This document shows positions 37,409 through 47,557 of a stretch of 64,000 bases of DNA, in pieces (the stretch's first letter is position 1; each line of letters begins with the position of its first letter). The stretch is taken from contig CACMIX010000003.1 in NCBI GenBank assembly GCA_902613855.1, positions 106,280 to 170,279 of the forward strand, given 5' to 3'. Made by a program: the position numbers and the translations under genes. The stretch is from an uncultured Pelagibacteraceae bacterium (GTDB lineage Bacteria; Pseudomonadota; Alphaproteobacteria; Pelagibacterales; Pelagibacteraceae). Below the pieces are notes generated by a model, which was given only the letters and a program-made list of their open reading frames with translations, was not told the DNA's origin and made no database searches.

Positions 37409-37962
37409 TGAATAAATTATTCTTGTTTCTCTCATTTTTAATGGGAGTGGTTGTTTTATCATCAAATTATTTAGTCCAATTCCCAATTAAATACTATGGA
37501 CTAGAAGAGATATTAACATATGGAGCATTTAGTTATCCAATAGCTTTTTTAATTACTGACTTAGCAAACAGATCTTATGGAAAATTGGTTGCAAGAAAAA
37601 TTGTTTATGTTGGTTTTGCAATAGGAATTAGTTTTACTCTTATATTCTCAACAAATTTTGCAGATTTAATTTCAGTAAGAATTGCAATTGGGTCTGGAAC
37701 GGCCTTTTTGGTCGCTCAATTATTAGATGTCCAAATATTTGATCAATTAAGAAAAAGAAAGTGGTTTATTGCTCCTTTAACATCTTCTCTAATTGGATCT
37801 ACGATCGATACATTTTTATTTTTTTCAATATCTTTTTATGCAACAGGTATTCCGTGGGTTACCTTATCTTTAGGAGATTTAGCAGTTAAGATACTTGTTG
37901 CTCTTGTTATGTTGATCCCTTTTAGATTGTTATTAGGAACATTTAAGGCTGTTAAAGCTTAA
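37408..37962 (+). CDS. VUT family (YhhQ-type, queuosine-precursor) transporter
   Basis: Membrane protein with AFSYPIAFLITDLANRSYGKLVARKIV; TIDTFLFFSISFY. Confidence 0.82.
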   Translation: MNKLFLFLSFLMGVVVLSSNYLVQFPIKYYGLEEILTYGAFSYPIAFLITDLANRSYGKLVARKIVYVGFAIGISFTLIFSTNFADLISVRIAIGSGTAFLVAQLLDVQIFDQLRKRKWFIAPLTSSLIGSTIDTFLFFSISFYATGIPWVTLSLGDLAVKILVALVMLIPFRLLLGTFKAVKA

Positions 37963-38834
37963 TATAAAAATTTATAACTTAAAATTTTATAAGCCAACTT
38001 AGCAACAAGAAAGTTATATGAATTAAAACCTTTTATAGGCGATAATTCATTAATGTCAGCCCCAACAATTTGGGAATTTTTTGCAGCAATTTTTATTATG
38101 TTTAAAGTTTCGTCCCATAACAATCCACCTGGTTCAGGAGTTCCAGTTGCCGGCATAATACTAGAATCAAGTCCGTCAACATCAAAAGTTAAGTAGACTT
38201 TTTTATTTTTAATCAATTTTTTAAATTTGCTAAGATCCCATTTTATTTTATCTTTAGCCCAAAAAATTTTTATTCTAGAAGAATTTTTCTTTAAAAATGG
38301 AATTTCACTTTTAGAAATATTTCTGATTCCAAATGAAATTAATGAAACATTTGGATAATCTAAACATCTTTTTATAGCTGATGCATGTGAGAATTTTTCA
38401 CCATTATAACTTTCTCGTAAATCTGCATGGGCATCAAAGTGCAAAAGACAAATATCCTTATATTTTTTTGTAAATGGAACAATACATCCAGGTGTGATTG
38501 AGTGTTCTCCACCAAAAGTCATTGGAAAAAGTTTTTTATCTATAATTTCTTGATTTATTTTTGACATTTTACTCAATGCCTTTTTAATATTTTTATCTAT
38601 TTTGAATGGTTTTAAAGTTTTAATACCTATCTTTTTATAAGGCTCACAATTTAATTCTTCATCATAAAGCTCAACTTGGTGAGAGGCTTTAATAATTTCT
38701 TTTGGCCCATTTTTAGTTCCTCCACCATAACTTACAGTTTTTTCAAGACCGAATGGAACTATGACAACTTTTTCTTTAAAATTGACTTTATTGTCAATTC
38801 CGAGAAAACCGTTTTTGTTTGAAAGGTATTTCAA
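37959..38834 (-). CDS. speB: Agmatinase/ureohydrolase
   Basis: GGEHSITPG, LHFDAHADLRESYNG, SFDVDGLDSSIMPATGTPEPGGL-like metal ligands (TFDVDGLDSS). Confidence 0.92.
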   Translation of the reverse strand: MKYLSNKNGFLGIDNKVNFKEKVVIVPFGLEKTVSYGGGTKNGPKEIIKASHQVELYDEELNCEPYKKIGIKTLKPFKIDKNIKKALSKMSKINQEIIDKKLFPMTFGGEHSITPGCIVPFTKKYKDICLLHFDAHADLRESYNGEKFSHASAIKRCLDYPNVSLISFGIRNISKSEIPFLKKNSSRIKIFWAKDKIKWDLSKFKKLIKNKKVYLTFDVDGLDSSIMPATGTPEPGGLLWDETLNIIKIAAKNSQIVGADINELSPIKGFNSYNFLVAKLAYKILSYKFLY

Positions 38835-38836
38835 TT

Positions 38837-39880
38837 TTATTCAAAAATTTTTGTAAAGTTTTTTCGATCTCTGCTTTTCCATTCACCTCTATGATAAGCA
38901 TCACTAGCTATTAGAGGCAAAACGCTTGTAGCTTCTGCAAAAACCATTTGTTCCTTCGTGATATCAACTTTACCCCAAGAACTTGCCTCTTTTAGTGTTG
39001 AGCTACTACATGCTCCATCTCTACTATCTGCAACTGTGATTTGAATAGCATACTTATGCATATCAACATCTTTTCCTAAAAGTTCTGCGCATATAACTGT
39101 ATCTTGAATAAAATTCTTTGGTACTCCACCACCTATCATGAATAATCCTGAGCCTTTGGATTTAATTTTTATTTCTGTAAGTTCTCTAAATTCCCTGACA
39201 GAGTCAATTGTCATATGTTTTTTTGGATTTTTTTCCTGGTGCATTACTAAACCAAATCCTGCACTCGAATCTGTAAATGCGGGGCAGAAAATTGGAACAT
39301 CGTTATTAAATGCTGTTTCAATTAATGAATCTTTCTTTTTTGAGTTCTTTTTCAGATACTTTCCCATTTCATGTATGAACTCTCTAGAAGTGTAACTCCT
39401 TGGTTCTAACGTATTTGCTATTTCACATATAATTTTGTCACACATTTGAAGCTCTTCCTCATCTATATAAGTATCGTAAATTCTATCGATATAGTTATTT
39501 CTTAATTCGGTATCATCTTGAAACTGTGAACCCTGGTAATGTTTAAACCCCAGTGCCTCAAAAAAATCCATATCTACAATTGAGGCTCCTGTTGCAACAA
39601 TGGCATCAACCATATTATATTTAACTAAATCTTTATAAACATTCATACATCCAGCAGCTGATGTTGATCCAGCCAGGGTAAGAAAAATTGTACAATCTTT
39701 ATCTTTCAACATTTCATTATAAATATTTGCTGCATTAGCAGTCTCTCTAGATACGAAAGACATTTTTTCCATTGATGAGATTATCTTTCTTGAGTCAAAG
39801 GAGGTGATATCAATGTGTTCTACAGGGTTTTTTAAGAAATCTTTTTTACTATTGTGACCCAGATTTTTTTGGTCTGACAT
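38837..39880 (-). CDS. Deoxyhypusine-synthase-like protein (possibly homospermidine synthase)
   Basis: TLAGSTSAAG, ASIVDMDFFEALG, GGGVPKNF, and SSWGKVDITKEQMVFAEATSVLPLI containing the catalytic-Lys motif SWGK. Confidence 0.88.
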   Translation of the reverse strand: MSDQKNLGHNSKKDFLKNPVEHIDITSFDSRKIISSMEKMSFVSRETANAANIYNEMLKDKDCTIFLTLAGSTSAAGCMNVYKDLVKYNMVDAIVATGASIVDMDFFEALGFKHYQGSQFQDDTELRNNYIDRIYDTYIDEEELQMCDKIICEIANTLEPRSYTSREFIHEMGKYLKKNSKKKDSLIETAFNNDVPIFCPAFTDSSAGFGLVMHQEKNPKKHMTIDSVREFRELTEIKIKSKGSGLFMIGGGVPKNFIQDTVICAELLGKDVDMHKYAIQITVADSRDGACSSSTLKEASSWGKVDITKEQMVFAEATSVLPLIASDAYHRGEWKSRDRKNFTKIFE

Positions 39881-41064
39881 TAAGCAACCATATTAGCTTT
39901 ATTGCTATCTTTATCGTACATGGTCATTATTGGTTTATCTTCAACTTCATAAATCTCATCTGAATAGTAGCCATTGAACTGAGTTCTAAAAGTTAATCCG
40001 TAAGCCCCAAGCTGACCAAGTTCTATATAATCATTTTCTTTAATATTATTTGGAAGCAAAAAAGGACCTTTCATATAATCCATGCTATCACAGGTTGGAC
40101 CAAAGAAATCAAAAGCAGTTAATTTTTTTGAAATAATTTTATTTGAGTTTTCTTTAATCATCTTTGATGGGTAAACAATATTTGGAGTACCAGCATCAAA
40201 AAGAGAACCGTAGGTTCCATCATTTATATAGAGCTTTTGTTTCTTTCTAAGGTTAACCCTAACAATTGTTGATCCACTTTCTGCAACCAAAGCTCTTCCA
40301 GGTTCACAAATTATTTTAGGTAATGCATCGAGTTTTAAATTTTCTAGACTTTTTTTAATTTCATTAAAATAATTATTTAATGATTGAGGAATTAAATCAG
40401 GATAGATAGTTGGAAATCCACCTCCTATATTTATATAATCTGGAACTATTTTAGTTTTTTTTATTATGTTTCCAATCTCAGTTATACCCTTTGCGTATGA
40501 GATTGGATGCATACATTGAGATCCAACATGAAAACTCAAACCAATTTTTTTTGCATGTTGTTTTGACAATCTAGTTAAACCTATGGCCTCCGATGTTAAA
40601 GCTCCAAACTTTTTCGATAAGTCTATTTCTGCATGTTCGTTTGAAACTGCCACTCTTACAAATAATTCCAGATCTTTTGCGTTATTTGTACTTTCTATAA
40701 TTTTGATTAATTCATCCTTAGTATCTAATGAAAAAGTTTTAACATTATAATTAAAATAAGCTTCCTTAATACTTTCTCTGCTTTTTACAGTGTGCATGTA
40801 TGAGCATTTTGCATTATGACTAAAATTTCTTATGCTTTTTATTTCTTCAATTGATGCAACATCAAATTGCTCTATTCCACTATCTATAATTGTCTTTATT
40901 ACTTCTGGATGAGGATTTGTCTTTACAGCATACAAAACTTTTCCTGAGAAATTTTTTTTGAAAACTTTTACTGCAGATTCAATTGAATTTTTTCTGATAC
41001 AATATACTGGTTTTTCAGGTTTCAGTTGATTTACAAGTTCTTCAACCGATTTAAATTTTTGCAT
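39880..41064 (-). CDS. Fold-III ornithine/lysine decarboxylase
   Basis: YAVKTNPHPEVI (PLP-Lys), FGPTCDSMD (catalytic Cys). ORF track starts at 41166, but the ATG at 41064 has an upstream GGAGG and removes a non-homologous hydrophobic leader. Confidence 0.9.
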   Translation of the reverse strand: MQKFKSVEELVNQLKPEKPVYCIRKNSIESAVKVFKKNFSGKVLYAVKTNPHPEVIKTIIDSGIEQFDVASIEEIKSIRNFSHNAKCSYMHTVKSRESIKEAYFNYNVKTFSLDTKDELIKIIESTNNAKDLELFVRVAVSNEHAEIDLSKKFGALTSEAIGLTRLSKQHAKKIGLSFHVGSQCMHPISYAKGITEIGNIIKKTKIVPDYINIGGGFPTIYPDLIPQSLNNYFNEIKKSLENLKLDALPKIICEPGRALVAESGSTIVRVNLRKKQKLYINDGTYGSLFDAGTPNIVYPSKMIKENSNKIISKKLTAFDFFGPTCDSMDYMKGPFLLPNNIKENDYIELGQLGAYGLTFRTQFNGYYSDEIYEVEDKPIMTMYDKDSNKANMVA

Positions 41065-41234
41065 TTCTAATGCCTCCAAAAAAAATTTAATAAAAAAAAG
41101 TCTTTTAAAATAAAAAAACTTTAATATTTTGTGGCATATAAAGTAACCATCACTAATGTAAAGCAAATAATTCAGGTCAGTATTGCTTAATAATCATATG
41201 TTGAAAAATTTAAATCAGTTACCATATTAGGAGT

Positions 41235-41798
41235 ATGAAAGAACAAGCAACTCTTCAAAATCTCAGTGATTTTGAGAATAAATCACTGTTAATTTGTGAT
41301 GACGACAATCCTTTTAGAGAAAGATTGGCAAGAGCAATGGAAAAGAAGGGTTTTGAGGTTTTTCAAGCAGAGAGTGTACAAAAGGGCGTCGAAGCTGTTA
41401 AAGCAAAAAAACCTGGATTTGCTGTAGTAGATTTAAGACTTGGAGATGGAAATGGTCTTGAAGTTGTAAAAGAAATTCAAACCTCAAATAATGATAGTAG
41501 AATTATAATGTTAACTGGATATGGAAACATTCCAACAGCAGTTGCGGCTATTAAAGAGGGTGCAATTGATTATCTTGCTAAGCCAGCAGATGCTGAAGAT
41601 GTTGAAAAAGCTTTGTTAGCAGATCCATCAAAAAAAGCTGCACCTCCAGAAAATCCTATGTCAGCAGATAGAGTAAAATGGGAACATATCCATAGAGTGT
41701 TTGAGCTTTGCAATAGAAATGTATCTGAAACAGCGCGAAGACTTAAAATGCACAGAAGAACTCTTCAAAGAATTCTCTCTAAAAGATCACCTAGATAA
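41235..41798 (+). CDS. regA: RegA/ActR/PrrA-type response regulator
   Basis: Receiver domain (LICDDDNPFRERL, VVDLRLGDGNGLE) plus Fis-type HTH NVSETARRLKMHRRTLQRILSKRSPR. Confidence 0.92.
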   Translation: MKEQATLQNLSDFENKSLLICDDDNPFRERLARAMEKKGFEVFQAESVQKGVEAVKAKKPGFAVVDLRLGDGNGLEVVKEIQTSNNDSRIIMLTGYGNIPTAVAAIKEGAIDYLAKPADAEDVEKALLADPSKKAAPPENPMSADRVKWEHIHRVFELCNRNVSETARRLKMHRRTLQRILSKRSPR

Positions 41799-42342
41799 AT
41801 TTTCTAATTTTTATAATTTTCTTAACTAATAATGCCAAAATGGCAATTTTAAATATTTCTGCCAACAAAAAAGGTTTAGCTCCTAAAGCTAGAATAGGTT
41901 TGTCCCATCCAATTAATGTGCCTAACCATAATAATCCTAAAATATATATTGTTGAAGTTGCAAGTATTAGTTTACCCAAAACAACAAAAAAACCATCCTC
42001 AAATTTAATCATAGATGCTAAATAGCATGCTGTTAAGAATCCAATTAAATATCCCATAGTTGGACCGGTGAAATATAAAAATCCGACACCTTTTTCTGGA
42101 GAATTTGAAAAAACTGGTAATCCTGCAATTCCTTCAATTAAATACAATCCGATTGTAGCTAATCCAATTTTATAACCTAAGCTAATTCCTAAAAATAAGA
42201 CTACAAAAGTTTGCATAGTCATAGGGACTGGGTAAAAAGGAATTTTTATTTTTGCAGAAATAGTTAAAGCTATTGAACCAAGTACTATAGCTAACAAAGA
42301 TTTAATTATTTTAGTTTGTGTAAGATTTTTTGTTAATTCCAT
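41791..42342 (-). CDS. bioY: Biotin transporter BioY
   Basis: KIPFYPVPMTMQTFVVLFLGISLGYKIGLATIGLYLIEGIAGLPVF; GPTMGYLIGF. Confidence 0.93.
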   Translation of the reverse strand: MELTKNLTQTKIIKSLLAIVLGSIALTISAKIKIPFYPVPMTMQTFVVLFLGISLGYKIGLATIGLYLIEGIAGLPVFSNSPEKGVGFLYFTGPTMGYLIGFLTACYLASMIKFEDGFFVVLGKLILATSTIYILGLLWLGTLIGWDKPILALGAKPFLLAEIFKIAILALLVKKIIKIRKFI

Positions 42343-42440
42343 AAAATTAATAATACTCTTAATTGTTAATATAATCTAGTGATTAGTAGATTAAATTAAA
42401 GTTTAGACTATATTAACTATAAAACATTTAATAAATTTTA

Positions 42441-45215
42441 ATGAGTAAAATACAAAAAACTGATCATTTTTATCTTATTGATGGTTCTGGATATATCTTT
42501 AGAGCTTATTATGCATTACCACCATTAAGTAGAAAAAGTGACGGACTGCCAACAGGCGCAGTTAGTGGTTTTTGCAGTATGCTTTTTAAACTTTTAGAGG
42601 ACTCAAAATCAAATCAAAATTTGCAGAAACCAACTCATTTTGCTGTTATTTTTGATTCTGCCAGAAAAACATTTAGAAATGAAATCTATAGTGAATATAA
42701 AGCAAACAGATCTGAGGCGCCTGATGACTTGGCACCTCAATTTGAATATATAAGAAAGTCTGTTTTAGCATTTAACCTACCATCTGTAGATTTACCTAAT
42801 TATGAGGCAGATGATTTGATTGCAACTTACGTCGACCAAATAATCAAAATAGGAGCAAAGGTCACAATTGTTTCATCAGATAAAGATTTAATGCAATTAT
42901 ATCAAAAAAATGTCCGTATCTTTGACCCAATGAAAAATAAATTTGTAACTGAAGAAGACATCATCAAAAAGTTTGGGGTTGATGCATCAAAAGTAATAGA
43001 TGTCCAATCCTTAGCGGGTGATAGTAGTGATAACGTTCCAGGTGTACCTGGAATAGGAGTAAAAACTGCTGCTGAACTAATTAATAAATATGGCACTCTA
43101 GAAAAATTATTGAGATCAGCTCATGAAATTAAACAAAACAAAAGACGAGAAACTCTCTTAGAAAATAAAGATAAAGCATTAATTAGCAAAAAACTTGTGA
43201 CATTAGATCATAAATCTCCAATAAAGAGAGAGTTAGATGAGTTTCAGTTAAAAAGTATAGACAAAGATAAATTATATAAATTTTTAAGAGAGATGGAATT
43301 TAATAGATTATTAAGTTCTGCTATTTCTGCATATGGAGAGCCAGACTTAACGAGCTCTGTTCCAGAAACAAAAAATATAGAAAAGCAAAGTCCAATTAAT
43401 AATAAAAATTATTATTTGATTTCTAACGCAGATGAAATAGATGAATGGGTTGAAGAGGCCGAAGAGTTAGGAGAGGTTGCTGTTGACACTGAAACAAATT
43501 CTCTAGATCCTCATCAAGCAGAGCTAGTAGGTATCTCGCTTTCTTCAAAAATAGGGAAGGCCTGCTATATTCCAATTGGCCACAAATCATCAAAATGCAT
43601 CAAAAAGGAAGTTGTTATTAAAAAACTAAAAAAATTATTAGAAGATCCAAGTGTTAAAAAAATTGGTCAAAATATTAAATTTGATTTTATTGTTTTATTT
43701 AAACACGGCATAACATTGTCTGCCATGGAAGATACAATGTTGATGTCTTATGTTTTAGATGCAGGAAAAAATAGACATAATATGGATACATTATCAGAGT
43801 TACACCTTGGACATAAAACGATTTCTTTTAAAGAAATGGTGGGAACTGGAAAAAAAGAAATCAATTTCAGTGAAGTAGAAGTTGAAAAAGCAAAAGATTA
43901 TGCAGCTGAAGATGCTGACATAACTTTTAGACTTTATAAAAAATTCCTTAAAAACCTAAAATCCGAAAAACTGATTAATATTTACGAAATTTTTGAAAAA
44001 CCATTAATTAAAATTCTTGCATTTATGGAAATTGAAGGCGTAGAGATTGATAGTAAGTTTTTAATGTCTCTTTCTAAAAAATTCGAAAAAAAAATTCTAA
44101 CATTAGAAAAAGAGATATTTAAAATTTCAAAAAAAGAGTTTAACATTGGGTCACCCAAACAACTAGGTGAAATCATTTACAATGATCTTAAAATAGCAGG
44201 TTTAAAAAAAACAAAAAAAGGTGGATTTGCAACAAGTGCTTCTGTTTTAGAGGATTTAGTATTTAAAGGTAACAAATTTCCTAAATTAATCTTGGACTGG
44301 AGACAGTTATCAAAATTAAAAAATACTTACTCAGACGCATTACCTGAACATGTTAATCCAACAACAAAAAGAGTGCATACTTCTTTTTTATTAGCCGCTA
44401 CCACAACAGGAAGACTAGCTTCAAGTGACCCCAATCTACAAAATATTCCAATTAAATCAGATGAAGGAAAAGATATAAGAAAAGCATTTAAAGCTAAAAA
44501 AGATCATTTATTAATTTCTGCGGATTACAATCAAATTGAAATGAGAATTCTTGCTGATTTAGCTGATGTGAAAGAATTAAAAAAGGCATTTAAAAATGAA
44601 GAGGATATTCATTCATTAACAGCCAGCCAAATATTTAATATTGATATTAAAAAAGTAAATCAAGACCACAGAAGGAAAGCTAAAGCTATCAATTTTGGAA
44701 TAATTTATGGAATTTCCCAATATGGTTTAGCAAAGCAAATTAATGTATCCAATTACGAAGCTGAAGAATTTCTAAATTCATACTTTGGAAAATTTCCAGA
44801 AATTAAAATCTATATGGAAAACACTATTAAATTTTGCAGAAAAAGTGGTTATGTAAATAATATTTTTGGAAGAAGATCACACTTTAATGGCATCAATGAC
44901 AAAAATTTTAATGTCAGAAATTTTCAAGAGCGTGCTGCAATTAATGCTCCAATACAAGGATCCGCCTCAGAGATAATGAGACTAGCCATGATAAGATTAA
45001 ATAAAAAAATGTCTGACGATAAAATTACAAAACCAAAAATGCTTCTTCAAATTCACGATGAATTAATCTTTGAAGTTCCAAAAAAAGATGAAAAGTTGAT
45101 GACCAAAATAATTAAAAATGAGATGACAAGTGTAGCACAAAGCGACTTTCACTCATTTTCTACCCCTTTAACAGTCGATGTCAATATAGGTGATAATTGG
45201 GGAATGCTTCATTAA
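42441..45215 (+). CDS. polA: DNA polymerase I with 5'-nuclease, 3'-5' exonuclease and polymerase domains
   Basis: FLIDGSGYIFRAYYALPPL-like N-terminus; VDTETNSLDP exo I motif; SADYNQIEMRILADLA; QIHDELIFEVP. Confidence 0.96.
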   Translation: MSKIQKTDHFYLIDGSGYIFRAYYALPPLSRKSDGLPTGAVSGFCSMLFKLLEDSKSNQNLQKPTHFAVIFDSARKTFRNEIYSEYKANRSEAPDDLAPQFEYIRKSVLAFNLPSVDLPNYEADDLIATYVDQIIKIGAKVTIVSSDKDLMQLYQKNVRIFDPMKNKFVTEEDIIKKFGVDASKVIDVQSLAGDSSDNVPGVPGIGVKTAAELINKYGTLEKLLRSAHEIKQNKRRETLLENKDKALISKKLVTLDHKSPIKRELDEFQLKSIDKDKLYKFLREMEFNRLLSSAISAYGEPDLTSSVPETKNIEKQSPINNKNYYLISNADEIDEWVEEAEELGEVAVDTETNSLDPHQAELVGISLSSKIGKACYIPIGHKSSKCIKKEVVIKKLKKLLEDPSVKKIGQNIKFDFIVLFKHGITLSAMEDTMLMSYVLDAGKNRHNMDTLSELHLGHKTISFKEMVGTGKKEINFSEVEVEKAKDYAAEDADITFRLYKKFLKNLKSEKLINIYEIFEKPLIKILAFMEIEGVEIDSKFLMSLSKKFEKKILTLEKEIFKISKKEFNIGSPKQLGEIIYNDLKIAGLKKTKKGGFATSASVLEDLVFKGNKFPKLILDWRQLSKLKNTYSDALPEHVNPTTKRVHTSFLLAATTTGRLASSDPNLQNIPIKSDEGKDIRKAFKAKKDHLLISADYNQIEMRILADLADVKELKKAFKNEEDIHSLTASQIFNIDIKKVNQDHRRKAKAINFGIIYGISQYGLAKQINVSNYEAEEFLNSYFGKFPEIKIYMENTIKFCRKSGYVNNIFGRRSHFNGINDKNFNVRNFQERAAINAPIQGSASEIMRLAMIRLNKKMSDDKITKPKMLLQIHDELIFEVPKKDEKLMTKIIKNEMTSVAQSDFHSFSTPLTVDVNIGDNWGMLH

Positions 45216-45266
45216 TTTAATACCATTGCCCAAATTAGGACAATTTAGTATTTTTAAGATGAATAT

Positions 45267-45974
45267 ATGCAGAAACAAACTATAGCGTTAATCGATGATG
45301 ATAGAAACATACTCACAAGCTTAAGTATTGCTTTAGAGAAAGAAGGCTTCAAAGTGCAAACCTACATAGATGGAGAGAGTGCACTAATTGGATTAACAAG
45401 AGTTCCACCTGACCTTGCAGTTATTGATATTAAAATGCCAAAAATGGATGGAGAAGAATTATTAAAAAAACTTAGAAAGAAAACATCTTTACCAGTAATC
45501 TTTTTAACATCTAAAGATGAAGAAATTGATGAACTTTTAGGCCTGAAATTGGGTGCAGATGATTTTGTAAAAAAATCTGGGGGTTTTTCTATAAAAGTTC
45601 TAGTTGAAAGAATTAGAGTTCAATTAAGAAAAAAAGACTCAAAAAATATTTTGGAGGAAAACAAAAGTTTAGTTTCTCACGGAAGATTAAAATTAGATCC
45701 CTCCCAACTAGAATGTGAATGGAATGGTAAACCATTACCAGATAAGTTAACAACTACAGAATTTTTAATTGTTAAAGAATTGGCAAAAAGACCAGGCATA
45801 ATAAAAGAAAGAGCACAATTGATGGATATCGCTTACAGGGAAGACACAGATATAGAAGATAGGACAATTGATAGTCATGTTAAAAGAATTCGAAAAAAAT
45901 TTAAAAAAGTAGACCCTGATTTTTCAGCTATTGAAACTAGGTATGGTAGTGGATATAGATGGAATGTTAGCTGA
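45267..45974 (+). CDS. chvI: OmpR-family response regulator, ChvI-like
   Basis: [23 protein letters not shown]; winged-helix C-terminus [14 protein letters not shown]; next to chvG-like kinase. Confidence 0.88.
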   Translation: MQKQTIALIDDDRNILTSLSIALEKEGFKVQTYIDGESALIGLTRVPPDLAVIDIKMPKMDGEELLKKLRKKTSLPVIFLTSKDEEIDELLGLKLGADDFVKKSGGFSIKVLVERIRVQLRKKDSKNILEENKSLVSHGRLKLDPSQLECEWNGKPLPDKLTTTEFLIVKELAKRPGIIKERAQLMDIAYREDTDIEDRTIDSHVKRIRKKFKKVDPDFSAIETRYGSGYRWNVS

Positions 45975-47515
45975 TGTTTAGTAAATACTTAAAAACTCTT
46001 TCAATATTAAAAAAATTCTTATTCATTAACTTTGTTATTTTTACTATCATTGGATTATTTACAATAGTTTACTTAAATAATATTCAACCAAATTTAGTAA
46101 AAAAAAAATCTGAAAATCATATAAAAATTATAAATAATACTATCGATAATCTTTCAAGATTAAACGTAAAATTTGTTGCTGATGATATAAGAAAATTTCT
46201 ATTTTCAACAAGATTTATATTTCAAAATTTAGATAGAGTAATTTTTTTTGATAGTAACTTAAATCTTATTGGAGATACAAATACATTAGATCTTGATCCG
46301 AGATCATTCTCAACAAGAGTAGATGAGATTGAGTTTGAAAGTTTAAGTGAAGACAAAAATGATCAAAATATTGAAGAAAAAAATATTAATATAGATCAAG
46401 AAAAGCCGGTCTCATTGAAAGATATTTTGACTGATTACTCAAAATCTGAAAAATCTGAAAATCCATACACTTTTATTCAAGAAAATTACAATCAATTTAA
46501 ATTAACAACTATAAAAGATGTTGAAAGAGAAGGATCAAATGTAGGTTATTTAGCAATAACTGAGATTGCTAATGATATTAAAACTGCAACAGACGAGAGA
46601 AAGGCTTTTGTAATTAGAACCGCTATATCTGTTGGATTCGTAATTTTAATTTTTTCATTTGTGTTAAGTAGATATTTTATTAAACCAATTCAAAATTTAG
46701 TTCATTATACTAAACTTATAAAAGAAAAAAATCAGACTAAGTCAAATATTGAAAATTTAAAAAATAGAAATGATGAATTAGGTCTTCTTTCAACTTCTCT
46801 TGAAGACATGACAAATGAGTTACAAAAAAGAGTAACTCATGCAGAAAATTTTTCTACTGATCTTGTTCATGAAATTAGAAATCCTTTAGCATCTTTAAAA
46901 GGTGCATCAGAAATTTTACAAGATACAAATGATAAAGATCAAAGACTAAAACTAATAAATATTCTTAGCCATGATGTTCAGCGTATTGAAAGATTAATTA
47001 CAGATTACTCTCAAATGTTAAAGGATGAAGTTGCTTTGAGTAAAGAAAAAATGAATAGGATAAATATAGAACCAATTATCCAATCCGTCGTAGATGATTA
47101 TAACAATATCCATAAAGTCAAAAAAGATATTGATGTAAGATATGAAAATGATGGAAAAAAAGAATATTTTATTAAGGGTATTGAAAACAGAATTGAGCAA
47201 ATAATTGCAAATTTATTAGATAATTCTATATCCTTTAGTAAAAAAGGTTCCAGCATTTTAATTAATGTTTCTGATACTTCAGAAAACAAAGTTTCAGTCA
47301 AAATACTTGATGAAGGAGAAGGGTTTAAGGAAAAAGATACCTCAAGAATATTTAATAGATTTTATAGTAATCGACCTGATAAGTTTGGAGAACATTCAGG
47401 ACTAGGATTAAATATCGTTAAAAATCTAGTTGATTTACATGAGGGAGAAATTGTAGCATCTAATAGAGTTGATACTATTGGTGCTATGATAGAAATAAGA
47501 TTTCCAACCATTTAA
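45974..47515 (+). CDS. chvG: Sensor histidine kinase, ChvG-like
   Basis: Two TM segments, HAMP, FSTDLVHEIRNPLASLKGA (H box), HSGLGLNIVKNLVDLHEG. Confidence 0.87.
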   Translation: MFSKYLKTLSILKKFLFINFVIFTIIGLFTIVYLNNIQPNLVKKKSENHIKIINNTIDNLSRLNVKFVADDIRKFLFSTRFIFQNLDRVIFFDSNLNLIGDTNTLDLDPRSFSTRVDEIEFESLSEDKNDQNIEEKNINIDQEKPVSLKDILTDYSKSEKSENPYTFIQENYNQFKLTTIKDVEREGSNVGYLAITEIANDIKTATDERKAFVIRTAISVGFVILIFSFVLSRYFIKPIQNLVHYTKLIKEKNQTKSNIENLKNRNDELGLLSTSLEDMTNELQKRVTHAENFSTDLVHEIRNPLASLKGASEILQDTNDKDQRLKLINILSHDVQRIERLITDYSQMLKDEVALSKEKMNRINIEPIIQSVVDDYNNIHKVKKDIDVRYENDGKKEYFIKGIENRIEQIIANLLDNSISFSKKGSSILINVSDTSENKVSVKILDEGEGFKEKDTSRIFNRFYSNRPDKFGEHSGLGLNIVKNLVDLHEGEIVASNRVDTIGAMIEIRFPTI

Positions 47516-47522
47516 TCTAATG

Positions 47523-47550
47523 TTGATAAATTAATACTTAACGTTATAAA
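47523..47550 (+). promoter_or_regulatory. Candidate promoter for ahcY (TTGATA-16-TATAAA)
   Basis: -35 47523-47528, -10 47545-47550, only 7 nt between -10 and the ATG. Confidence 0.5.
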
Positions 47551-47557
47551 CCTTGCC

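Noticed and set aside
47516-47557. Possible SAH riboswitch upstream of ahcY
   Set aside because: Only 42 bp between chvG and ahcY, no room for the aptamer
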